From assembly GCA_013042695.1 (NCBI GenBank), contig JABDPQ010000187.1, positions 1 through 6,864 on the forward strand: 6,864 nt of DNA, read 5' to 3'. This DNA is from Desulfobacterales bacterium (lineage in GTDB: Bacteria > Desulfobacterota > Desulfobulbia > Desulfobulbales > Desulfocapsaceae). The notes below the pieces were generated by a model. The model did not search any database. It was not told the DNA's origin and saw nothing but the letters and a program-made list of their open reading frames with translations. Of this stretch, positions 1 to 6,331 are shown piece by piece. Both the position numbers and the translations under genes were made by a program. Positions within the stretch are counted from its first letter, which is position 1. Each line of letters opens with the position of its first letter.

Positions 1-108
1 CTGTGAAAACCGATGGTAAAAAAGACGAGCTTAGAAGGGAATCTACATGACTCCCTAGAGATAATAAATGATTTTGCCAGAAACTATATTACATAAAAAT
101 GTTTTACG

Positions 109-136
109 CAAAATAATATTTTAAAATATTATCTTG
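109..136. repeat. AT-rich palindrome (20 bp perfect core)
   Basis: Bases 113-132 read ATAATATTTTAAAATATTAT, a perfect 20-bp palindrome with no loop. It extends to 28 bp (109-136, CAAA...CTTG) with a single mismatched pair. It could be a cruciform or a dyad operator. It lacks the GC-rich stem of a terminator. Its role is unknown, and low-complexity AT sequence makes chance palindromes more likely. Confidence 0.5.
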
Positions 137-295
137 GGCCTCGCAAGACGATTGCTTATGTTAAGATTTTTTCATTTGAATCGATGCTACAGGGGTAATT
201 CGTTGACTGTACCCTTTCTTCTCTCTAAGGAGAATATCTGTGGTAGTGGAGTAAAACTGCATCTTTTAGAATTCTGAGCCACTTGCAAAACGCCC

Positions 296-395
296 TTTTC
301 GTTCAACCTCTACGTTATGCTTAAAATTTTATCCTCGGATAATCAACTATATGCCTGCGGCAAAATTTTTCGCATGGTTTGACTTTGAACGAAAA
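296..395. repeat. 11-bp inverted repeat with 78-nt spacer
   Basis: TTTTCGTTCAA (296-306) is exactly reverse-complementary to TTGAACGAAAA (385-395). The spacer of 78 nt contains no gene. It lies just downstream of the stop codon of the minus-strand FAD protein gene, so the arms could form a long-range stem in its 3' untranslated RNA. It could equally be the worn ends of a small mobile element. The function is unknown. Confidence 0.4.
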
Positions 396-438
396 TCATC
401 ATTTTTCAAAAGGCTCATTCTATGTAAATTAAAACTGG

Positions 439-2163
439 CTACCCTGACCAATCATCGTTGTTGCGGCAAAGTTTGGCGATGAGAAGGTCGGCGATCGCCG
501 CTGTCGACCGGGCTATGCCATATGCCATGCTGGCATCAATCATTTGCCCACGTGTCATCGCACCAACGGCAAAGACAGGAGGATTCGATACAGAGGCTGC
601 ATCTCTATCGGGTTGGATGATCTGGTAGGTTTCGGGGTTCACCAGGATACTGCCGGTCTTGTAAGAACTATAATCAGCCGGCTCAACGATTCGAGTTTCC
701 TCAACTTGAATAACGTTTCTTCTTAACAGATTGCGTGTCAGCGCCGCTGAATCTGACTCCAGGGATCGTGTCTGGCCTCGGGCGTTGACAACATAATGAT
801 ACGCATCGCAGCGGGTATTGCCCTCAGGGTCTTTATAGGTGAATTTATACTCACCGGTCGCATCGTCGCGTTCAAAATGATAGTCATTGCCCAGTTTGAC
901 AATAGAGACGATGCCAGCTTGCAACAAGGCCAGCAATTTCTCGGCATTGATGACTGGTTGGGTGGCGGCATGCATGAAAAAGAGTGTCGTAAAATGACGG
1001 TCGAAGCGTTTCCGCTCATCAAGTGTCAGATTGAGATATAAGTCCCTGACCACTGGAAAGATTTGGACGAGAATTGTTTGCCAGACAAGCTCGCCGTCGG
1101 AACCGTCACCGCGCTGGGCATTGTGAATATCCTGCTCCAGGATTTGGGCGGCATCCCCTGTTGGTCTTCTGAGCTGCTGCCAATCGAATGGATAGCCGTA
1201 CGCTGCGCTCAACTCACGGTCCAGCAGTTCGAAAATCACTGAAAGCGTAAGCTGATAAGGGGTATCTTCAATAAGTTGTCGTATGCGGTTGCAGGTCAGA
1301 TAGCGGTTTTGACGTGGACCGGATTGTCCCCGCACACGTGGCAGAAGCCCATTGCGAGAATAAAGAACGAGTTTTCTGGGTGAACCTGAGGGAAGATATG
1401 ACAACGTACCTGACGGTTGACGGACAAAGTGCCCGTCCGATGTCAGGGTCAGCGCCACCTCGATAGCGCTGAGGCTTGAGCCGATAACACCGACCGTTTC
1501 TGCAGCTGGAATGCCGATCAGAAGTTCTGAAGCAGGCCAGGGTGAGGGGAAATAGTTTTCGGTCTCCTGGGATTCGAACCAGTGTCCGGTTGCCAGCAGC
1601 ACGCCATCCGCATAACAGAAGCTGGATGGCGTATTCAAATTTCCTCTAACCTGTAAATTTATATGTCCATCATGTTCAAAAAGATCGGTTACTTCACAAT
1701 TGGGATAAAGTTCAACAGACATCCCCAGGTTACGGGCGGCTTCAACACCAGCTTCAAACTGGCTTTTGAGATATTCCCCCATTACCGCACGTGGATAATG
1801 TCGGTATTGCGGCGGCTGGCTGTCCGTGGATGCAAAGACTGTTATCAGCTCTGGATGGCGTGTCTGCAGACTTTCGCGGTTACGTTTTACCCAGTCTTGA
1901 AAATCACCAGGTTTGCCCCATCGTACGCTCATGTCTTTAGCGTACATGTTGGTGATATGAAACGGCAGCACATACTGGTCATTGTGCGGCAGGCCGGGGC
2001 CGAACACCCCGTTTTTTTCAAATACGACAATTGTGAGCTGATGAGAGAGTCGCCGCCCTTTCTCGCCAAGTAGGTGAAGTTTATCCACCAGCTGGCAAAG
2101 CATGGAGGTAGCCGTAAGGCCGCCGCCGATGATGGCGAACGTGAATGACAAATTATTTTCCAA
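439..2163 (-). CDS. FAD/NAD(P)-binding oxidoreductase-like protein (NAD_binding_9 type)
   Basis: This is a 574-residue cytosolic flavoprotein candidate with no signal peptide or membrane segment. The N-terminal Rossmann motif is AIIGGGLTATS (10-20), with an acidic residue at the end of strand 2 (VVFEK, E49). A GPGLPH segment (55-60), a YPRAVMGEYL segment (113-122) and the ATGHW motif (191-195) follow. A second nucleotide-binding turn, VGVIGSSLSAIE (224-235), probably binds NAD(P)H. A C-terminal AVGAMTRGQ (532-540) resembles the FAD-closing motif. The pattern fits the FAD-NAD(P)-binding family PF13454; the substrate is unknown. The start is TTG (2161-2163). An in-frame TGA lies two codons upstream and the next ATG falls after the glycine motif, so TTG is the only start that keeps the fold whole. 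The ribosome site is weak (GAG only). It appears monocistronic, with no redox partner gene beside it. Confidence 0.8.
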   Translation of the reverse strand: MENNLSFTFAIIGGGLTATSMLCQLVDKLHLLGEKGRRLSHQLTIVVFEKNGVFGPGLPHNDQYVLPFHITNMYAKDMSVRWGKPGDFQDWVKRNRESLQTRHPELITVFASTDSQPPQYRHYPRAVMGEYLKSQFEAGVEAARNLGMSVELYPNCEVTDLFEHDGHINLQVRGNLNTPSSFCYADGVLLATGHWFESQETENYFPSPWPASELLIGIPAAETVGVIGSSLSAIEVALTLTSDGHFVRQPSGTLSYLPSGSPRKLVLYSRNGLLPRVRGQSGPRQNRYLTCNRIRQLIEDTPYQLTLSVIFELLDRELSAAYGYPFDWQQLRRPTGDAAQILEQDIHNAQRGDGSDGELVWQTILVQIFPVVRDLYLNLTLDERKRFDRHFTTLFFMHAATQPVINAEKLLALLQAGIVSIVKLGNDYHFERDDATGEYKFTYKDPEGNTRCDAYHYVVNARGQTRSLESDSAALTRNLLRRNVIQVEETRIVEPADYSSYKTGSILVNPETYQIIQPDRDAASVSNPPVFAVGAMTRGQMIDASMAYGIARSTAAIADLLIAKLCRNNDDWSG

Positions 2164-2175
2164 TAGTCAGCTCGA

Positions 2176-2205
2176 TTTATAACCGATCGGAATCATTCGA
2201 AACAA
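2176..2205 (-). promoter_or_regulatory. Candidate promoter of the FAD protein gene with palindrome in spacer
   Basis: On the minus strand, TTGTTT (2205-2200) and TATAAA (2181-2176) are separated by 18 nt. The -10 matches the sigma-70 consensus at five of six positions, and the -35 at three. The spacer holds the perfect palindrome CCGATCGG (2183-2190), a possible repressor site. The -10 lies only 12 nt before the TTG start, which would leave an almost leaderless mRNA. That is unusual and lowers confidence. A weaker alternative lies further upstream, around 2252-2281, overlapping the imperfect dyad CTCAAAC/GTTTTGAG (2258-2278). Confidence 0.25.
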
Positions 2206-2330
2206 TCTATCTTATTTTTGCTGCTTTTTCTAGGTTCTTCTATCTGGATTGTATTTACTCAAACGTTGAGGTTTTGAGCAATTTTTTCAATTAACTACGA
2301 AGATAGTTGTGAGTAACTGGCAATAAAGCA

Positions 2331-2366
2331 AAAGAGGACTTAAGGCACCTGCCCTAAGTCCTCTTT
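2331..2366 (-). terminator. Rho-independent terminator behind the tRNA remnant
   Basis: AAAGAGGACTTAAGGC (2331-2346) pairs with GCCCTAAGTCCTCTTT (2351-2366) at 15 of 16 positions around a 4-nt loop. Read on the minus strand, the stem is followed by a T-rich run (TTTTGCTTTATT), as expected for an intrinsic terminator. It sits about 10 nt past the 3' end of the tRNA-Met fragment, so it most likely terminated the original tRNA transcript. It also insulates the downstream FAD protein gene from transcription arriving from the right. Confidence 0.75.
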
Positions 2367-2375
2367 AAATCTTGA

Positions 2376-2417
2376 TAGCGGGGGAGGTATTTGAACCCCC
2401 GACCTTCTGGTTATGAG
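2376..2417 (-). pseudogene. tRNA-Met(CAU) 3'-half fragment, likely attachment-site scar
   Basis: Read on the minus strand, this segment runs from an anticodon loop CTCATAA (anticodon CAU, plus-strand 2413-2415), through the 3' anticodon stem CCAGA and variable region AGGTC, to a T-arm GGGGG-TTCAAAT-ACCTC. It ends with acceptor CCCCGCT, discriminator A, and TCA in place of CCA. No 5' half exists: the sequence before the loop does not form a tRNA anticodon stem, D-arm or acceptor strand. The nearly invariant G53-C61 pair is broken (A61, plus base 2388), so the copy is decayed. A 3' tRNA half starting at the anticodon loop is the usual footprint of tyrosine-integrase insertion. By that logic the element lies on the high-coordinate side and the original tRNA downstream flank, with its terminator, on the low side. 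Elongator or initiator identity is not certain; the GGG/CCC initiator stem is absent. Confidence 0.65.
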
Positions 2418-2547
2418 ATCCAGGAGCCATGGTGTCCCAGTAATGCCTGATCTTACTTAATTGCTCTTAATTACATCAACTATTGCCTTGCCTCGATTTT
2501 CTTGTTTTTTGCATTTTGCCCGATTTATCCCTACAAAATCCCCCAAA

Positions 2548-2566
2548 AGTTCACCTTTAGTTCACC
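2548..2566. repeat. Direct repeat AGTTCACC x2, 11-bp spacing
   Basis: AGTTCACC occurs at 2548-2555 and again at 2559-2566, a start-to-start distance of 11 bp (one helical turn), separated by TTT. It lies 131 bp inside the presumed element end marked by the tRNA fragment. The spacing and location suit arm-type integrase or excisionase sites, but that is inference. The remainder of 2421-2597 holds no gene. Confidence 0.45.
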
Positions 2567-2597
2567 CAATGAATTGTCGTGTAATTTAGTTGAGTTC

Positions 2598-3791
2598 TCA
2601 GGGCCAAACATTTCGGAAGTTTTTTACAACAGCCTCGTCTTTTTCCATCTCCAGTTCACCGTCATAGATTAACATTCCTGGTATACTTGAGCCTGACAAT
2701 TTCTGGAAATATCGAATGCCTTTTAAAAACTCACTCCTATAGGTCCTAGATGATTTGATCTCAATGGGAATAAAAGATGAACCTGATGGGTAGAGAAGAT
2801 CAATCTCATTTTGATACCTGTCCCGGTAAAAATACAGACTGGGTTTTAAGCCTGCATTTATTCGTGATTTATATGCTTCGGCAATCACCATATTTTCAAA
2901 TAATCCACCAAATGCTGGGTCACGCTCGAGTTGCTCTGGGTTATCTAAACCCAATAAATAGCAGGCAAGCCCTACCTCCACAAAGTATACCTTTGGGGAT
3001 TTTGTGAGGCGTTTGCCAAAGTTATTAAAGAATGGGGGGAGCTTGAAAACTAAAAAGGAGGCTTCCAGGAGGCTGAGCCATTTTTTGATCTGCGGCGCGC
3101 TGATGCCGACCTGGCCGGCAAGAGCACTATAATTGACCTCATGTCCGATTCTGCCGGCCAACAGTTTAAGAAAAAGTTCAAAAGCTTGTTGGTTTTCAAT
3201 TGCCATGAGTTTGCGAACATCTCGTTCAACATAGGTTTGGAAATAGTCCCTATAGAGACGTCTTGGTCGTATGTTTTTGTCATGAAGCCTGGGCATGAAA
3301 CCTTTGAATATTAGGGTTTCCCTATCTTTTAATGTGTATTCTTTGTTTAATTCATTCAGCGCCAAAGGGAAAAGTTCCAAAAGGGCAGTTCTGCCTGCAA
3401 GCGATTGAGTAATTGCCTCTCGCAATTGGAGTTGATGACTGCCTGTTAAGATGTAAACACCAGTCATGTCCGGATCTTCATCAACAGCCACCTGAATCCA
3501 TGATAAGAGTTCAGGAACGTTTTGGATTTCATCAAAAATTACCGGTACCGGATAACGCAGCATAAATGTTTTAGGATCGTCCAAAGCAAGGCTGCGTAAC
3601 TCCGGATTTTCAAGATTCACATACGTGTGATCGTGAAAGAATTTTCTGGCTAAGGTGGTTTTGCCAGACTGTCTGGGACCGATTATAGTGACAACCGGAT
3701 ATTCCCTGGCTGTTGTTTTTAGCTCTTTTTCGATTTTTCTCATTAGCATAGACAATTTCAAACTCGAAGTTTTAATTTGTCTATTTAGCAT
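2598..3791 (-). CDS. AAA_14/DUF4143 family ATPase
   Basis: This 397-residue soluble protein has the full architecture of the AAA_14 + DUF4143 family. The Walker A is GPRQSGKTT (38-46), the Walker B is VPVIFDEIQN (82-91), and a sensor-like LTGS lies at 115-118. SLAGR (130-134) carries a candidate arginine finger. A helical linker follows, including a winged-helix-like stretch around 223-250. The C-terminal DUF4143 part ends with a PD-(D/E)XK-like pattern, EID (339-341) followed by EIK (354-356). The family is common as lone accessory genes in bacteria and archaea. Its cellular role is not established, and proposals include toxin-antitoxin or defence-like functions. The start at 3791 has no clear Shine-Dalgarno; ATG codons at M15 and M17 are plausible alternatives because homologues often begin near the IEKEL segment. 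It stands alone, divergent from the transposase gene, and just inside the tRNA scar, so it is probably cargo of an integrated element. Confidence 0.85.
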   Translation of the reverse strand: MLNRQIKTSSLKLSMLMRKIEKELKTTAREYPVVTIIGPRQSGKTTLARKFFHDHTYVNLENPELRSLALDDPKTFMLRYPVPVIFDEIQNVPELLSWIQVAVDEDPDMTGVYILTGSHQLQLREAITQSLAGRTALLELFPLALNELNKEYTLKDRETLIFKGFMPRLHDKNIRPRRLYRDYFQTYVERDVRKLMAIENQQAFELFLKLLAGRIGHEVNYSALAGQVGISAPQIKKWLSLLEASFLVFKLPPFFNNFGKRLTKSPKVYFVEVGLACYLLGLDNPEQLERDPAFGGLFENMVIAEAYKSRINAGLKPSLYFYRDRYQNEIDLLYPSGSSFIPIEIKSSRTYRSEFLKGIRYFQKLSGSSIPGMLIYDGELEMEKDEAVVKNFRNVWP

Positions 3792-3910
3792 AGTTTTGCT
3801 TTTTCATCAATACCAAAACCACTTTTCGCCTGCCGCACCATATACCAGGGTAAGAAAAATGTGATATTTCAGCATTACAATCATTCTTTTCTGTACAGGA
3901 AAGGGACGAT

Positions 3911-4720
3911 ATGGAATGCAGAGAGATTGCCGGTGTCTACAGAAGAAGAAATCCTCAGAAAACCCCCTTGTGGAAGCTCCTGAATGGCCACTTTGTTGAA
4001 TTTGAGGAGTCATATGACGAACATTTCCAGAAAGAGTATGGGTTTTATCGGCTGGTAATCTCGCATGTAGTGCGAAAGTATCTTGAGTGCGGAGATCTTC
4101 ACCAAGGCTTCGCTAGAATAAAATGCCCTGATTGCCAGCACGAATATCTCCTGGCCTTCAGTTGCCGGGGCCGCTGGTTCTGCCCCAGTTGCCATAACAA
4201 GAAGGTGGTCCAGTTCGGTCATCACCTCAAGGAGACCGTTCTTTATCCTGTCCCGCACCGTCACTATGTTTTCTCCATTCCTAAAATTTTAAGAAAGTTC
4301 TTCCTCTACGATCGTAAGTTGCTGGGTAAGTTGAGCCAGTGCGCTGCCAAAAGCCTGACGAAATATTTCAAACTGATCCTTGGCAAGCAAACTGGTATTC
4401 CTGGAGTTGTGCTAGCTATACAGTCGTTCGGCGACTATGCCAGGTGGCATCCGCATCTTCACGCCCTGGTTGCTGACGGCCTGTTTCTTGAGAGCGGCTA
4501 TTTCTTTGTTATGCCGAAGGTTGATCTTCGTCCATTGCGTGAGCTTTTTCGTGCCCATGTGCTCAAGATGTTCAAGAAGGAGGGCTTAATCGACGATACT
4601 TTTATAAGAATGATAATGAAGTGGCGACACATCTCCGGCTTTTCTGTCCACAACCAGGTGAGGATAAAACCCGATGATGATGACTGGCCTGGCTGGGATG
4701 AAGCGGCTTTCGAATTTTAA
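3911..4720 (+). CDS. IS91-family HUH transposase, internally deleted
   Basis: This 269-residue protein is a Y2/HUH rolling-circle transposase of the IS91 type. The N-terminal zinc finger uses C72, C75, C85, C91 and C94 (CPDC...C...CPSCH). A conserved PHRHYVFSIPK stretch (115-125) follows. The metal-binding HUH motif is WHPHLHAL (179-186; H182, H184). After SVHNQVRI (245-252) full-length relatives continue through the catalytic tyrosine (LAxYIIR-like) region for roughly another 130 or more residues. Here the frame goes directly into DDDDWPGWDEAAFEF and stops. From memory of the family, a DDxWPGxxEP-like tail is the normal C-terminus, so I infer an in-frame internal deletion whose junction lies in the GAT repeat at 4673-4684, not a simple 3' truncation. 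Without the tyrosine it should be catalytically dead. A purine-rich ribosome site (AGGAAAGGGA) precedes the ATG. Confidence 0.8.
   Translation: MECREIAGVYRRRNPQKTPLWKLLNGHFVEFEESYDEHFQKEYGFYRLVISHVVRKYLECGDLHQGFARIKCPDCQHEYLLAFSCRGRWFCPSCHNKKVVQFGHHLKETVLYPVPHRHYVFSIPKILRKFFLYDRKLLGKLSQCAAKSLTKYFKLILGKQTGIPGVVLAIQSFGDYARWHPHLHALVADGLFLESGYFFVMPKVDLRPLRELFRAHVLKMFKKEGLIDDTFIRMIMKWRHISGFSVHNQVRIKPDDDDWPGWDEAAFEF
3911..4720 (+). mobile_element. IS91-family insertion sequence remnant, ends unresolved
   Basis: Only the transposase reading frame marks this element. IS91 elements lack terminal inverted repeats and target duplications, so I cannot fix the borders from one copy. If the C-terminal codons are native, the element's origin end should lie in 4721-4870 and the terminus end in 3792-3910. 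Both flanks are non-coding. The element would be non-autonomous because of the internal loss in its transposase. Confidence 0.55.
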
Positions 4721-4871
4721 ATTTCATAAGTCGTAAATGGCTCGGTCTGTCAAAAACGTGCGGAATAGAAACGGGAAAGCGGATTATTTATCTCATTTTG
4801 TCAGGTTACATATTGCAGAAAGAGAAATTGCTTGAAAGGACAAGGAAAAGAGGATGGGTTAGGATGAAATA

Positions 4872-4967
4872 TTGACCTTTTTGAAGAGATTTGCGAAAAT
4901 GTTAGGACACTCTAACAAAGCGATTACTTATCACCTATCACCTAACATTCGCAAATAAAAGGTGCAA
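4872..4967. repeat. Long imperfect inverted repeat with alternative stem
   Basis: The inner arms are ATTTGCGAA(AA)TGTTAGG at 4889-4906 and CCTAACATTCGCAAAT at 4941-4956, matching over 16 bp apart from two extra A residues. Outer arms TTGACCTTTT (4872-4881) and AAAAGGTGCAA (4957-4967) also pair, with a one-base bulge. The 34-nt loop contains CTAACA (4912-4917), which could instead pair with TGTTAG (4900-4905), giving a competing small hairpin. The loop also holds a tandem TCACCTA (4931-4944, the second copy running into the right arm). There is no T-run, so it is not a standard terminator. It may be a MITE-like relic, an IS end structure or a regulatory dyad. Confidence 0.6.
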
Positions 4968-5079
4968 ATTTTCGTATTCATTTCTGGAAAGATACGGTAG
5001 TCTGCAATAGCAATAGCAAGCTTGAAGAATTTTTCCTTCCAGCCTTTTTGTCAAGGGCAGCATTTTATCCTTCGAACTA

Positions 5080-5108
5080 TTGCATTATTGCAAAAATGAA
5101 TGTGATAA
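5080..5108 (+). promoter_or_regulatory. Candidate promoter and dyad operator for the sugar ABC operon
   Basis: TTGCAT (5080-5085) and TGATAA (5103-5108) are spaced 17 nt apart, and a TGTGA half-site overlaps the latter. Hexamer matches to sigma-70 consensus are modest. The -35 overlaps the dyad TTGCA-TTAT-TGCAA (5080-5093), which resembles the operator style of LacI-family sugar repressors. No regulator gene is visible in the window. The position, about 100 nt before the start codon, would leave a leader of roughly 90 nt. Confidence 0.3.
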
Positions 5109-5206
5109 AGTTTTTCTCCTGCCTTGGTCTGGATCGATAATCTGATTTTTCAACGTAGCCTAAGACTATTGTAAATTTTGTTTAAAATAAAATAAGGGAG
5201 GTCCTC

Positions 5207-6253
5207 ATGAAACGGGAAAAATTGTTACGTAGTGTTGTATCTGTATTGGCCGCACTGTTTGTTGGCACATCGCTTATATTTGCTGCTGTGATGAGTGCAG
5301 AAGCGAAGGATGTTAAGATTGGGTTTATTCTAAAAACCATGCAGGAAGAGCGCTATCAGCGGGATAAGGCTGTATTCATAAAAAAAGCAGAGTCATTGGG
5401 TGGAAAGGTATACTTTGATTCCGCAAATAATGATGAACAGGTGCAATTGGCCAAATTTGAAAATATGCTGGCAAAAGGAGCCAAGGTTATTGTCATGCAG
5501 CCGGTTAATACCGGAACTGCCGGCAATATGGTGAAAATGGCTAACGAGGAAGGCGTAAAGGTCGTTGGATATGACTCCATGCTCTCCAATGGTCCGTTAG
5601 ATGCTATGGTCATGCAGGATAGTTGGGCTGTTGGTAAATTGCAGGGCGAGGCGATGGTAGAATGGCTGAAGAACAAAAAAGGAAAAGTTGAAGGTAAGGT
5701 CGCTTTGATTATGGGACAGCCTGGCGATTCCAATGCCATAGCCATGAGTAGTGGTGCACTGGAAATTATTGAAAATAACCCCGGTTTGGAGCTGGTTGCC
5801 AAACAGGCCCATGAAGGGTGGTCTTCTGATAAGGCGATGGCTACTGCAGAGAACGTGCTCACTAAACACGCCAATGGCATTGACGCATTTATCTGCAATA
5901 ACAGCGGTATGGCTCGCGGAGTTATTGCAGCATTAGATGCCCAGGGACTTGCCAATACGGAAAAAGTCTTCGTTGCCGGGTCTGATGCTGATCTGGTGAA
6001 TATCCAATTTGTCTCCCAGGGTAAGCAATCTGTTGAAATATGGAAAAAAATATCTCCGCTCGCTGAGACTGCAGCAGAAGTTGCCATAACACTTGCCAAA
6101 GGCGAAGAAGTAAAAGCTGACAAAATGCTCAATAATGGTTTTGTTGATGTACCGACAATAGTGACCCCGGTTGTATTGGTCTCTAAAGATAACCTCGAGA
6201 GCACAATTATTGCAGAAGGATTCTATACCAAAGAGCAGGTAGATGCAAAATAG
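5207..6253 (+). CDS. xylF: XylF-like periplasmic sugar-binding protein (ABC importer, CUT2)
   Basis: This 348-residue periplasmic binding protein should capture xylose or a similar monosaccharide and deliver it to the membrane permease. A Sec signal peptide is clear: basic MKREK, a hydrophobic core at about 9-30, and a likely AEA|KD cleavage after residue 33. The mature part is a type I (Peripla_BP_4) fold that follows E. coli XylF closely by eye. EERYQRD (47-53) matches LERWQKD, SANNDEQ (72-78) matches SANGNEE, and GYDSM (121-125) matches AYDRM. HEGW (202-205), CNNSGMARG (230-238), GSDADL (258-263) and MLNNGFVDVP (307-316) also align. The YDRM arginine is serine here, so the sugar could differ from xylose. 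The start ATG has a strong AGGGAGG site 5 nt upstream. It leads an operon with the ATPase gene 136 nt downstream. Confidence 0.8.
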   Translation: MKREKLLRSVVSVLAALFVGTSLIFAAVMSAEAKDVKIGFILKTMQEERYQRDKAVFIKKAESLGGKVYFDSANNDEQVQLAKFENMLAKGAKVIVMQPVNTGTAGNMVKMANEEGVKVVGYDSMLSNGPLDAMVMQDSWAVGKLQGEAMVEWLKNKKGKVEGKVALIMGQPGDSNAIAMSSGALEIIENNPGLELVAKQAHEGWSSDKAMATAENVLTKHANGIDAFICNNSGMARGVIAALDAQGLANTEKVFVAGSDADLVNIQFVSQGKQSVEIWKKISPLAETAAEVAITLAKGEEVKADKMLNNGFVDVPTIVTPVVLVSKDNLESTIIAEGFYTKEQVDAK

Positions 6254-6331
6254 CAAACATGCGCTAAATATGGGAAATCTTTGCAGGTGGTCTCAAGTGT
6301 TAGCTTTTCGGAATTGAGGTTGATCTTCTAG

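Larger units (their letters stand above)
1..438. other. Non-coding left flank, no supported gene
   Basis: I see no gene here that can be supported. A reading frame entering from the left edge (plus strand, from base 3) stops at TGA 48-50 and could be the last 15 codons of an upstream gene, ending in residues ..LRREST, but nothing identifies it. The rest is AT-rich and contains a perfect 20-bp palindrome and an 11-bp inverted repeat, listed separately. There is no clear rho-independent terminator for the minus-strand gene that ends at 439. Confidence 0.5.
4721..5206. other. Non-coding region between IS remnant and sugar transport operon
   Basis: I see no coding frame in these 486 bases. The first part (4721-4870) may be the 3' tail of the IS91 element. 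The middle carries a long imperfect inverted repeat (4872-4967). A short tandem GCAATA-GCAATA-GCAA lies at 5004-5019. The last 130 bases hold a candidate promoter with a small dyad, then an AT-rich leader leading to the xylF-like gene. Confidence 0.5.

Noticed and set aside
229..255. Tiny ORF with a good AAGGAG site followed by GTG at 240
   Set aside because: The frame has four codons before TAA, too short to support as a gene or a meaningful leader peptide.
1663..2073. A 136-codon plus-strand frame within the flavoprotein gene
   Set aside because: It overlaps the Rossmann-fold coding region on the opposite strand, with no family resemblance and no ribosome site.
2376..2460. A complete tRNA-Met gene
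   Set aside because: Only the 3' half is recognisable. The upstream sequence lacks a D-arm, a 5' acceptor strand and a pairing 5' anticodon stem, and position 61 is mutated.
4931..4944. CRISPR-like repeat or tandem array (TCACCTA twice)
   Set aside because: There are only two 7-bp units with no spacers and no cas genes in the window.
4872..4967. Rho-independent terminator for the transposase gene
   Set aside because: The inverted repeat is AT-rich, has a 34-nt loop and no T-run after the stem on the plus strand, and lies about 150 nt beyond the stop codon.
5356..6204. A 282-codon open frame on the minus strand inside the xylF-like gene
   Set aside because: It is exactly antisense to a well-supported coding sequence, has low-complexity Ser/Thr/Pro-rich composition and no recognisable motif. 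It is a shadow frame.
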